Assembly: GCF_007830035.1 (NCBI RefSeq)
Contig: NZ_VLKN01000005.1
Coordinates: 1 to 64,000, forward strand
Source: Luteimonas cucumeris
GTDB taxonomy: Bacteria; Pseudomonadota; Gammaproteobacteria; Xanthomonadales; Xanthomonadaceae
Direction: 5' to 3'
Length of the DNA stretch: 64,000 nucleotides
The notes beneath the pieces are model-generated. The model was not told the DNA's origin and searched no databases. It saw only the letters and a program-made list of their open reading frames with translations. The stretch's first letter is position 1. Each line of letters begins with the position of its first letter. This document shows, in pieces, positions 54,768 to 64,000 of the stretch. The position numbers were made by a program, and so were the translations under genes.

Positions 54768-55238
54768 TCAGCCGGCCGGCGGCTCGGCCGCGGCGCGGCG
54801 CGACTTGGCCCAGCGCGTGGCCAGTTCCTTGCGCAGCGCCTCCAGCCCGTGCGCGGCGCCGGACAGCTTGACCTGGTTGTAGCCGTCCAGCGCCACGTCC
54901 ATCACGTCGCTGCCAAGCGCGGCGGTGGTGTCCTCCAGTCGGGTCAGCAGGCGCTGCATGCGTTCCTGCACCGGCTGCAGCCGATCGAAAGCCTGCAGGT
55001 CGACACCGGCACCGGCCAGGTCGAGGCTGGGCGGCACGATCTGCGGGTTCTGCTCCAGCACGCGCAGCGTCTGCCGCGCGAACACTTCCGACTTCGGCCC
55101 CATGTGCATCAGCGAGCGCCGCTCGCCGGGTTCCAGCGAGATCAGCCCCGGCAACGCGGCCTCGATCTGCGCCAGCCCCGCCAGCGCAGCGGCGACCTGT
55201 TCGTCGCTGACGATGAGGGTGATGAGGTTCTGCGACAT
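54768..55238 (-). CDS. Unrecognised helical protein
   Basis: Soluble 156-residue protein I cannot assign. It has no signal peptide, membrane segment or cysteine. Sequence is mostly helical: MSQNLITLIVSDEQVAAALA, then LMHMGPKSEVFARQTLRVLE, a central LQPVQERMQRLLTRLEDTTAALG helix, and a C-terminal KELATRWAKSRRAAAEPP. Codon use and an AGGAGAAGGA sequence before the ATG support a real gene. It stands alone between the 21-bp array and the LysR gene. Confidence 0.8.
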   Translation of the reverse strand: MSQNLITLIVSDEQVAAALAGLAQIEAALPGLISLEPGERRSLMHMGPKSEVFARQTLRVLEQNPQIVPPSLDLAGAGVDLQAFDRLQPVQERMQRLLTRLEDTTAALGSDVMDVALDGYNQVKLSGAAHGLEALRKELATRWAKSRRAAAEPPAG

Positions 55239-55387
55239 GTCCTTCTCCTTGATGATTGGTCAGCCCTTCATGGGCGACGGCATCGTGGCGGCAACGCAGG
55301 TCGCGGTCTGTCGGTGGAGGGTGGGTTTGGGGGTAGGGATGTTCTGAGTGGGGTGTGGGCGTGGCTGTTCTCGACCAAAGGAAGCAT

Positions 55388-56278
55388 CTAGCGTCTCAAT
55401 GCACCAGTCGCTGCCTGATACAGCGCACGGCCGACATGCTCTAACGTCTCTGAGCGGACAGCCGCGTACTGCCAGTAGAGCGGCACGTCCAGCCAGCGCC
55501 CAGCCTCCAACATGACTACTCGCTTCGAGGAAAGTGCCGAGCTTATGAGCGTTTCCGGTGCGAGGCACCAGCCCAAGCCCAGAGCGGCGGCCTCAACAAA
55601 ACCGGTCGATGTGGGCAAGTGATGGACCGGCGGAGCGATGCGAGCCTTGGAGATTCGCCGTATGAATCTCCATTGCAGGTCATCCTTTCGGTCAAAGACG
55701 ATGAGTGGCGCGGCAGCCAACGCTTGCGCAGTCAGGCCATCGCTGAAATGCCTTTTGGCAAAGGCAGGCGATGCAATGGCGTGATAACGCATGCTTCCCA
55801 GGGAATCCACATTGCAGCCCTGGATTGGCTTGGACTGTCCCGTAACGGCGCCGAGCACCGTGCCGTCGCGGAGCATTTCCTGTGTGTGGTCCTGGTCGCC
55901 CACCCGCACATCGAACAGGTAGCCGTGAGCGTGATGGAGCCGCGCCAATCCCTCGAGGACCCATGTCTGTAACGAGTCTGCATTGATGGCGATCGGGATT
56001 GCTCGGACTGCGGCGTCACTGGCTGGCAGGAAGTCAGCCATAGCCTCGTCTTCCAGAACCTGCATAGGGCGGACGCGTCTCAGCAAGCGCTCCCCCGCCG
56101 GCGTCGGTCGGCATGGCAACTGACGCACCACGAGGGCCTGTCCCAGCCGATCCTCCAACGCCTTGACGCGCTGGGAGATGGCTGACGACGTCACTGACAG
56201 ACGCTGGGCGGCTCCTTCAAAGCTGCCTTCTTCCAGTACCGCCGCAAAAGCGGCGAGTTGCGGATGCAGAAGGTCCAT
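55388..56278 (-). CDS. argP: LysR-type regulator ArgP (LysG)
   Basis: Activator of the divergent amino-acid exporter gene. The 296-residue product has the N-terminal HTH (LAAFAAVLEEGSFEGAAQRLSVTSSAISQRVKALEDRLG) and an effector domain with PCRPTPAGERLLRRV and NADSLQTWVLEGLARL, typical of the ArgP/LysG subgroup. This group binds Lys or Arg. Divergent placement with the LysE/ArgO-type gene, 106 bases between starts, is the classical arrangement. Confidence 0.9.
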   Translation of the reverse strand: MDLLHPQLAAFAAVLEEGSFEGAAQRLSVTSSAISQRVKALEDRLGQALVVRQLPCRPTPAGERLLRRVRPMQVLEDEAMADFLPASDAAVRAIPIAINADSLQTWVLEGLARLHHAHGYLFDVRVGDQDHTQEMLRDGTVLGAVTGQSKPIQGCNVDSLGSMRYHAIASPAFAKRHFSDGLTAQALAAAPLIVFDRKDDLQWRFIRRISKARIAPPVHHLPTSTGFVEAAALGLGWCLAPETLISSALSSKRVVMLEAGRWLDVPLYWQYAAVRSETLEHVGRALYQAATGALRR

Positions 56279-56300
56279 AACGAGACCTCGGATTAGAAGC

Positions 56301-56326
56301 TCTAAGGATGATAAAGAATTATTAGA
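56301..56326. promoter_or_regulatory. Possible ArgP operator between argP and argO
   Basis: TCTAA at 56301-56305 and TTAGA at 56322-56326 form a short inverted repeat with an AT-rich centre (GGATGATAAAGAATTA) in the divergent intergenic region, where a LysR-type box is expected. Confidence 0.35.
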
Positions 56327-56384
56327 TGGTCAGAAGCAGATGGTTACGGCAGCCTCCTGCCTCCAGAAGATATGGAGCAGTTTC

Positions 56385-56999
56385 ATGTACATCACGGCCG
56401 CACTCGCCGGCTTCGCTGCAAGCGCAGGCCTGATCATTGCTATCGGTTCCCAGAACGCGTTCGTGCTTCGGCAGGGACTGCTTCAGCGGAACGTCGGGCT
56501 AGTCGTGGCGACCTGCGCATTCGGCGATATCACGCTGATCCTTAGCGGAGTCCTCGGGGTCGGCGCGGTGATCCGGGAGTGGCCTGCGCTCCTGCAGGTT
56601 CTGCGATTCGGCGGAGCAGCATTTCTTGCGGTCTACGGCGTGTTGGCCGCGCGACGCGCATGGGCCGGCACGGGCGGCCTAGCGCCTGATATGGGCAGCA
56701 CAAGCTCACGCCGCGTGCTACTCGCGTGCCTTGCCTTTACGTTCCTCAATCCACACGTCTATCTGGACACGGTGATTCTGCTTGGGGGACTGTCGAGCCG
56801 CTATGCAGGCGTAGCACAGTGGGCATTCGCGGCCGGCGCATGCGTGGCGAGTGTCGCGTGGTTCTCGACCCTCGGTTACGGCTCGCGGCTTCTCTTGCCG
56901 GTGTTCAGAAGCTCGCGTGCATGGCGAGTGCTTGACGGCTTTGTCGCGCTGTTCATGCTTGGGCTTTCCTTGTTGCTCCTCCTGCGCCCGATTGATTGA
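56385..56999 (+). CDS. argO: LysE/ArgO-family amino-acid exporter
   Basis: Inner-membrane exporter of basic amino acids, 204 residues with about six hydrophobic segments. Family motifs: GLIIAIGSQNAFVLRQGL and LAFTFLNPHVYLDTVILLG. Start ATG at 56385 fits family length; the same frame is open much further upstream without similarity. Pairing with a divergent ArgP-type gene suggests induction by Lys or Arg. Confidence 0.92.
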   Translation: MYITAALAGFAASAGLIIAIGSQNAFVLRQGLLQRNVGLVVATCAFGDITLILSGVLGVGAVIREWPALLQVLRFGGAAFLAVYGVLAARRAWAGTGGLAPDMGSTSSRRVLLACLAFTFLNPHVYLDTVILLGGLSSRYAGVAQWAFAAGACVASVAWFSTLGYGSRLLLPVFRSSRAWRVLDGFVALFMLGLSLLLLLRPID

Positions 57000-57026
57000 T
57001 AAAGCCTGCCTCGAATCGGAGCTTCC

Positions 57027-57671
57027 ATGTATCTACCGCAACTTTTTGCTGAATCCTGCCCTGAGCAGCTGCATCGCATCATCCGCGAGCACCCCTTGGG
57101 CATGCTCGTTACCCACACGGGCACCGGGCTTGACGCCAACCACTTGCCGTTCGTGCTCGACCCAACCCGCGGACCTTCGGGAACCTTGCTGGCGCACGTG
57201 GCGCGGGCGAACCCCATTTGGAAAGAAGTCCCGAATGGCGAACGCGTGCTGGTCGTCTTCCGCGGCGTTCAAGGCTACATCTCGCCCAACTGGTACCCCA
57301 GCAAGCATGAAACGCATCGGCATGTACCCACATGGAATTACGAGATCGTCCATGCCCATGGACGCATCAGCGTCTTTGACGACGAAAAGTTCGTCCGGGG
57401 CATGGTCGCGAAATTGACGCGACAGAGCGAAGCCAACGAACCACGACCTTGGAAGATGAGAGACGCCCCCGCGGATTACCTGGCCGGAGAGCTGAGTCAG
57501 ATCGTAGGCATCGTGATCGAACTCGACCGCGTCGAAGGGAAGCGCAAGCTCAGCCAGAATCGCGACGCCCGGGACTTTGAGGGGACGGTTGGCGCCTTGG
57601 ACGAGCGCGGCAATTCATCGCTGGCCGCAGCGATGAGGCGCAGTCGGATTTCGACGGATGAAAGCCCATGA
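57027..57671 (+). CDS. paiB: FMN-binding PaiB-type protein
   Basis: PaiB-family split-barrel protein of 214 residues. Conserved blocks: MYLPQLFAE, HPLGMLVTHTGTGLDANHLPF, GYISPNWYPSKHETHRHVPTWNYEIVHAHG and LSQNRDARDFEGTVGAL. PaiB of Bacillus represses sporulation and protease genes; in proteobacteria the role is unclear and FMN binding is the safer call. It begins 27 bases after argO and may be in its operon. Confidence 0.9.
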   Translation: MYLPQLFAESCPEQLHRIIREHPLGMLVTHTGTGLDANHLPFVLDPTRGPSGTLLAHVARANPIWKEVPNGERVLVVFRGVQGYISPNWYPSKHETHRHVPTWNYEIVHAHGRISVFDDEKFVRGMVAKLTRQSEANEPRPWKMRDAPADYLAGELSQIVGIVIELDRVEGKRKLSQNRDARDFEGTVGALDERGNSSLAAAMRRSRISTDESP

Positions 57672-57698
57672 ATGACCGCCTCAACGTACCGCTTGCTC

Positions 57699-57786
57699 GT
57701 AGGCGCAATAAGCGAAGCGCATTGCGCCGCATGCCATCCGAGGTCGCGGCATCCGGCGCATTACGCCCGTGGCTGATGCGCCCTAC
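57699..57786. repeat. Palindromic repeat family C, third copy
   Basis: GTAGGCGCAATAAGCGAAGC ... ATTGCGCCGCATGCCATC ... GGCGCATTACGCCC ... GCTGATGCGCCCTAC, nearly the same as 51285-51374. It separates the convergent paiB and DUF4124 genes. Confidence 0.8.
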
Positions 57787-57803
57787 AACATCGACGAAAC
57801 CCG

Positions 57804-58466
57804 TCAGCGGCCGCACACGCTTGCATCCACCACGCCCTTGATACGTTCCAACTCGGCCGTTGCTGATTCGGTCTGCCCTTGCGCGGCGTTCTGCACGGCT
57901 GCTTCCGCATCGCGCAGGCGCTGCTGCCAGGCATCGCAGAGCCTGTCATCGGCAACGGGTTCGCAGCGGTCCTGAATCATTTCGCAGGCCTGGCCGGCGC
58001 CGGTGTCGGGGTTGCCATCCAGGCCAAGCGCCTGCAGGGCCAGGCAGCGGCGCGGCGGTTCGGCGCTGTCGGCGAAGTAGGTGTCGTTGCCCTGGTAGCC
58101 ACAGCGGTACAACGTCGGTGGCGGGCCGCGTTCGGGGACGGGCGCGGCTGCGTCGGTGGCGGTCGTTGCTGCCGTGGCGTCGGCGGTCGGCGCGGGGTCG
58201 ACGGACGTCAGTACCGTCAGTGGCGCTGCGGCAGAGGGCGCGGCGGCGGTTGCCGGAATCGCATCGGTCGCGGCTGGACTTGTATCGACGGGTGGCGGTG
58301 GCGCCTCGACCACGTGCTTTTCCTGCCGATGGCCTTTCGGGCAGGGCACGTCGTTCTGCAGCGTCACCGCGCCGGCGGCATCGGTGCAGCGGTACATGAA
58401 GATGCGTTGTGCGCCGGCGAGGTCGCTGGCCAGGATCGCCAGCACGGCGAATGCAATCCGTAGCAT
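57804..58466 (-). CDS. DUF4124 secreted protein
   Basis: Periplasmic protein of 220 residues with signal peptide MLRIAFAVLAILASDLAGAQ. A DUF4124 domain (MYRCTDAAGAVTLQNDVPCPKG) is followed by a Pro/Ala/Thr-rich linker of ~65 residues and a second Cys-containing region (LYRCGYQGNDTYFADSAEPPRRCL, CEMIQDRC). Role unknown. Its ATG overlaps by one base the stop of another DUF4124 gene, so both form a unit. Confidence 0.85.
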   Translation of the reverse strand: MLRIAFAVLAILASDLAGAQRIFMYRCTDAAGAVTLQNDVPCPKGHRQEKHVVEAPPPPVDTSPAATDAIPATAAAPSAAAPLTVLTSVDPAPTADATAATTATDAAAPVPERGPPPTLYRCGYQGNDTYFADSAEPPRRCLALQALGLDGNPDTGAGQACEMIQDRCEPVADDRLCDAWQQRLRDAEAAVQNAAQGQTESATAELERIKGVVDASVCGR

Positions 58467-59137
58467 CAGTCGGTTCCGCAGTCGTTGCGCATGCGCGCGA
58501 TCAGGGCGCGCTCTTCTTCGTCGAGCACGGCGCGTTCGCTGGGCATGGCGTTGAGGTAGCGACGCTTGATCTCGTAGCGACGATCGTTGAGGCGCGCGCA
58601 GACTTCTTCCTGCGGCAGCGGATGGCATTCGTCGGCGATGACGGTACCCGAGCTGTAGAGGGCGGGATTCACCGGGCGTGGCCGCGTCGGCGGGCCGATG
58701 TCCGGCGGTCGTATCGGCCGGCTGACCACCAGGCCTTCGCTGCGGATCGTGCGTCGCGACCACGAGGGATAACCCAGCGTCCACAACGGCACCCAGCGCG
58801 GATTGCCGGCGTCGGTGTCGCTGGTGTAACGCTCGCCGTCGGGCGTGACGCATTCGTACAGCGGACGCGGCGGATTGACGGTCACGTAGCGTACTTCCGG
58901 TGGCGGCGGCGCAGGTGTCGGCGCCGTTTCCACCTGCGCGGCCGGACGTGGCGGCGGATCCCGCGGGCGCTGGAAGGTGCGGGTCTGCTGCACTTCGCCC
59001 GGCGCGCAGGGCGTATCGCGCAAGGTCAGCTTGCCCTTGGCGTCGACGCAGCGGTATAGCGTGATCTTGTCGGCAGCGTCGACCGCAGGCAGGGCCAGCA
59101 GCGTGCTGGCGAGGACGAGGGCATGCCATGGGCGCAT
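58466..59137 (-). CDS. DUF4124 secreted protein, paralogue
   Basis: The 223-residue product begins with a signal peptide (MRPWHALVLASTLLALPAVDAAD) and the DUF4124 motif LYRCVDAKGKLTLRDTPC, then a Pro-rich linker, and a second block (LYECVTPDGERYTSDTDAGNPRW). The C-terminal helix (RRYEIKRRYLNAMPSERAVLDEEERALIARMRNDC) is highly charged. First gene of a two-gene unit with its shorter-linked paralogue. Function unknown. Confidence 0.85.
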   Translation of the reverse strand: MRPWHALVLASTLLALPAVDAADKITLYRCVDAKGKLTLRDTPCAPGEVQQTRTFQRPRDPPPRPAAQVETAPTPAPPPPEVRYVTVNPPRPLYECVTPDGERYTSDTDAGNPRWVPLWTLGYPSWSRRTIRSEGLVVSRPIRPPDIGPPTRPRPVNPALYSSGTVIADECHPLPQEEVCARLNDRRYEIKRRYLNAMPSERAVLDEEERALIARMRNDCGTD

Positions 59138-59212
59138 GGCCGTATCTTGCGCGCAATGGCGGGTGTCGGGAAGGATCGCGCAGAGGCGTTTGCACGTACG
59201 TGCTCCAGTCCT

Positions 59213-59309
59213 GTCATCGCGAGCCCTTCGACAAAGCTCAGGGCAGGCTCCGCGAGGGACCTGTTTTTTTCCGGCAAGACATCAGGTCCCTCGCTGCGCT
59301 CGCGATGAC
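59213..59309. repeat. GTCATCGCGAG-type inverted repeat element
   Basis: GTCATCGCGAG at 59213 and CTCGCGATGAC at 59309 are complementary ends; inside are GCGAGGGACCT, a seven-T run and AGGTCCCTCGC. It lies between the DUF4124 genes and tsaC, and may terminate transcription from tsaC. Confidence 0.65.
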
Positions 59310-59351
59310 ATTGGGATTATCCGGGTGGCCCCTTGCGCAACGGGACGAGTA

Positions 59352-59915
59352 TCAGACGCGCAGTTCCGCGCCGGTAAGGGCGTCGCGGATCGGCGTCGGT
59401 CGCGCAAGGCCGCCGGTGTCGCCGTCGACGATGCCATCGATCGATGCCAGCAGCGCGGGATCGAATTCCGACAACGCGCGCGGTGGCGCTTCGCCGCCGG
59501 GATTGGCGCTGGTCGACACCAGCGCGCCGCAGAAGGCGTCACATAGGGCGATCACGAGCGGGTGCGCACTGACGCGCACCGCGATGCCGTCATGTGCGCC
59601 GGTGATCCAGCGCGGCGCGTTCGCGCTGGCCGGCATCGCCCAGGTGTGCGCGCCGGGCCAGGACGCCAGCACTTCGGCGAGGCGTTCGGCGGGCAGTGCG
59701 GACAGATCGAGGAAGGGACGCAGCTGGTCGAGATGCGCGGCGATCAGGATCAGGCCCTTGTCGAGCGGGCGCTGCTTGATCGCCAGCAGCCGCAGCACGG
59801 CGGCCTCGTTGCGCGGATCGCAGCCCAGGCCCCAGACAGCCTCGGTGGGGTAGGCGAGGATGCTACCGTTCATAAAGGCGGTGGCGGCGTCGGCGAGGGA
59901 CAAGGATTGCGACAT
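59352..59915 (-). CDS. tsaC: Threonylcarbamoyl-AMP synthase (Sua5/YrdC/TsaC family)
   Basis: Forms threonylcarbamoyl-AMP from Thr, bicarbonate and ATP, first step of the t6A37 modification of tRNA. The 187 residues match the short TsaC type lacking the Sua5 C-terminal domain. Motifs: LAYPTEAVWGLGCDPRNEAAV, IKQRPLDKGLILIAA, and LVSTSANPGGEAPP. Located downstream of topA on the same strand, a frequent neighbourhood in xanthomonads and other gammaproteobacteria. Confidence 0.93.
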   Translation of the reverse strand: MSQSLSLADAATAFMNGSILAYPTEAVWGLGCDPRNEAAVLRLLAIKQRPLDKGLILIAAHLDQLRPFLDLSALPAERLAEVLASWPGAHTWAMPASANAPRWITGAHDGIAVRVSAHPLVIALCDAFCGALVSTSANPGGEAPPRALSEFDPALLASIDGIVDGDTGGLARPTPIRDALTGAELRV

Positions 59916-59941
59916 GGCTAGACGCTTCTTCTGCTCTTGGC

Positions 59942-60020
59942 CGTCATTCCCGCGAAAGCCGGGATCCAGCTCTTCGACATGTGGCTGAAAAGCTGGATCC
60001 CGGCTTTCGCCGGGATGACG
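59942..60020. repeat. 30-bp-arm inverted repeat between tsaC and topA
   Basis: CGTCATTCCCGCGAAAGCCG...ATCCAGCT (59942-59971) pairs with AGCTGGATCC...GCCGGGATGACG (59991-60020) with few mismatches around a 19-base loop. Relatives occur near 24246 and 39691. It could terminate topA transcription and thus insulate tsaC. Confidence 0.75.
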
Positions 60021-60050
60021 ATCTGACTATTCAGCGTTTCCCAAAGAGCA

Positions 60051-62555
<2,505 letters not shown>

Positions 62556-62775
62556 GGGCGGGGAGGTTCCGGGCGCGGCGTGAACGCCGCGCCAAAATGG
62601 GGATTGCAGAAGGCGACGCCCGAGGCCGGGGCCTCGGGCGTCTGGGTCGCTCTATTTATAGTGGAATCACGCCGAGGCCGGCGGTGTCAAGCTCGACGGC
62701 CCGGATGGGTGATACCGGTCGGTGGATTCGGGACCAAACCGTCAGATCCCGGATGCCCGATCCCGAATCCGGTTT

Positions 62776-63249
62776 TCAGTGCACCGGCTCCGGCTCGTCG
62801 ACGAACATCTGGGTTTCCATCCAGGCGTAGGCGGCCTCGGAGCCGGGCTGGTTGAACAGCACCATCAGCACGACCCATTTCAGGTCGTCCAGGTCCAGTT
62901 CGTCCTGGTCCAGCGCCATGGCGCGGTCCAGCACCAGTTCGCGCTGGTCGGCATCGAGCACGCCGTGCTGCTCCAGGAACAGCAGGAAGCCGCGGCATTC
63001 GACGTCGAGCTTGTCCAGTTCCGGGCCGAAATAGATGCGGGTCGGGCCGTTGCTGCGCGCAACCGTGGCGCCGGGGCGCTGTTCGGCCAGGGCGTCGAGC
63101 CAGTCGAAAGCCTTGTTGATCTCCGCCGGGCTGAAACCGGCCTGGATCAAGCCGTTCTGGAGGGAGTCGCGATCGCGGACGGGGTCGGCGTCGTCGGTGA
63201 AGTAGTGCTCGAACAGGTACAGCAGGACATCCAGGATGCTCTCTTTCAT
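62776..63249 (-). CDS. smg: Smg/DUF494 family protein
   Basis: Soluble 157-residue protein of the Smg (DUF494) family, role unknown. It starts [17 protein letters not shown] and holds [33 protein letters not shown] and [16 protein letters not shown]. It overlaps dprA by four bases (ATGA) and is followed by topA, the conserved dprA-smg-topA order. Confidence 0.93.
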   Translation of the reverse strand: MKESILDVLLYLFEHYFTDDADPVRDRDSLQNGLIQAGFSPAEINKAFDWLDALAEQRPGATVARSNGPTRIYFGPELDKLDVECRGFLLFLEQHGVLDADQRELVLDRAMALDQDELDLDDLKWVVLMVLFNQPGSEAAYAWMETQMFVDEPEPVH

Positions 63250-64000
63250 TTCCCTCGGCCTGCGCCGGTCTCCGGCGCGTTGGGGGACAGGGTCTTGCGG
63301 GTGTAGCGGCCGTGCAGGTTGCTGACGTGGCCCTCAAGCTCCATGACCAGCAGCATGGAGGACAGTTCCGCGGCCGTCAATCCGGTCCGGTCGATCAGGC
63401 GATCCATACCGGTTGGGTCGTGGCCGAGGGCTGCCCACAAGCGCTGGTAGTCGGGGTCGTCGAGCAGCGGAGGCTGAATGGGCGTCCGCGGGTGCTCGAC
63501 AGGGCCTGTAGTGGGGATGTCGAGGCGCTGGCGCAAGGTCGCGGCCAGCTCGGCAGCCATCGGCATGAGCGCGGCGATCACCTCGTCGGCGCGTTCGACC
63601 AGCCCGGCGCCATCGCGGATCAGCCGGTGGCAGCCGCGGGCGAGCGGGTTGTGGATCGAGCCGGGCACGGCGAACACGTCGCGGCCGCCTTCGCTGGCGC
63701 AGCGGGCGGTGATCAGCGCGCCGGAACGCAGCGCGGCCTCGATCACCAGCGTGCCCAGGCTGAGCCCGGCCAGGATGCGGTTGCGGCTGGGGAAGTGTTC
63801 GCGCCGCACCTGCGTGCCGGGGGCATGTTCGCTGACCACCGTGCCGCGGTCGGCGATCTGCGACATCAGTGCGGCGTTGTCGCGCGGATAGGCCACGTCG
63901 GGACCGGTGCCGAGCACGGCGATGGTCAGTCCGCTCTCGACCGCCAGCGCGCCCTGGTGCGCGGCGGTATCGATGCCGGCCGCCAGGCCGCTGGCGACGG
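63246..64000 (-). CDS. dprA: DNA-processing protein DprA (5' end beyond window)
   Basis: Binds ssDNA and loads RecA during natural transformation. Only the C-terminal ~251 residues are in the window; the start lies right of position 64000. Visible are [18 protein letters not shown] and [19 protein letters not shown] of the Rossmann domain, [12 protein letters not shown] and [20 protein letters not shown], and a C-terminal winged helix ([23 protein letters not shown]). Frame is open to the edge. Confidence 0.93.
   Translation of the reverse strand, partial: VASGLAAGIDTAAHQGALAVESGLTIAVLGTGPDVAYPRDNAALMSQIADRGTVVSEHAPGTQVRREHFPSRNRILAGLSLGTLVIEAALRSGALITARCASEGGRDVFAVPGSIHNPLARGCHRLIRDGAGLVERADEVIAALMPMAAELAATLRQRLDIPTTGPVEHPRTPIQPPLLDDPDYQRLWAALGHDPTGMDRLIDRTGLTAAELSSMLLVMELEGHVSNLHGRYTRKTLSPNAPETGAGRGK

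Overview
The window is high-GC DNA from a gammaproteobacterium, most likely of the family Xanthomonadaceae (Lysobacteraceae; Lysobacter/Luteimonas-like). This placement is inferred from gene content and order: trx-rho next to divergent rhlB, smg overlapping dprA beside topA, an ftsEX operon, a cyanide-insensitive type bd oxidase, DUF4124/DUF3011/DUF3667 proteins, and many short intergenic repeats such as tandem GATTCCC. About 58 protein genes are supported. No rRNA, tRNA, CRISPR array, transposase or prophage gene was seen, so this is ordinary chromosome with small accessory islands.

Layout. 0.2-11.5 kb: secreted S9 peptidase, cydAB-type quinol oxidase (CioAB), ycgL overlapping a 1088-residue membrane-ankyrin protein, a KefB/C-type antiporter and a small GAF protein. 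11.8-19.8 kb: rho, two tandem thioredoxins, divergent rhlB, ftsE-ftsX-double receiver protein, and ung. 20-27.5 kb: Tat-exported alpha/beta hydrolase divergent from an MmyB-type HTH regulator, rpoH preceded by a 42-bp repeat array and a sigma-E-like promoter, a DUF1203 protein, NDH-2, a NYN/OST-HTH protein, then a NarL-type regulator coupled to a 7TM histidine kinase. 30-39.5 kb: priA (3' end triplicated in tandem), a sigma-region-4-like membrane protein with a DUF3106 protein, DUF3667 and DUF4286 genes, a MATE transporter and sppA.

40-46.7 kb: SDR oxidoreductase and a complete periplasmic molybdenum aldehyde oxidase operon (paoABC-like genes, XdhC-type chaperone, MocA-type cytidylyltransferase). 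The enzyme is built as Fe-S, FAD and Moco subunits, and the last two genes serve cofactor maturation. 46.7-51.2 kb: secreted serine hydrolase, AraC regulator, DUF3011 protein and a Het-C/phospholipase C-like secreted protein. 51.4-54.3 kb: arsenic operon read leftward, arsR-arsI-arsC-acr3-arsN2, with an AT-rich dyad upstream of arsR. It combines As(V) reduction, As(III) export and C-As bond cleavage. 54.5-57.7 kb: a 21-bp array of palindromes, an unrecognised helical protein, divergent argP/argO-type genes and paiB. 57.8-64 kb: two DUF4124 proteins, tsaC, topA, smg and the 3' part of dprA, which runs off the right edge.

The most unusual signals are non-coding: nine 42-bp units (one A-tract each) before rpoH; nine 8-bp TTCSSGAA-like sites spaced exactly 21 bp apart behind the ars promoter; a 95-bp tandem repeat carrying the last codons of priA; two inverted perfect DnaA boxes upstream of priA; and several dispersed palindromic repeat families. 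Start sites were chosen from ribosome-binding sites, overlaps and family alignment by eye; no database search was run.
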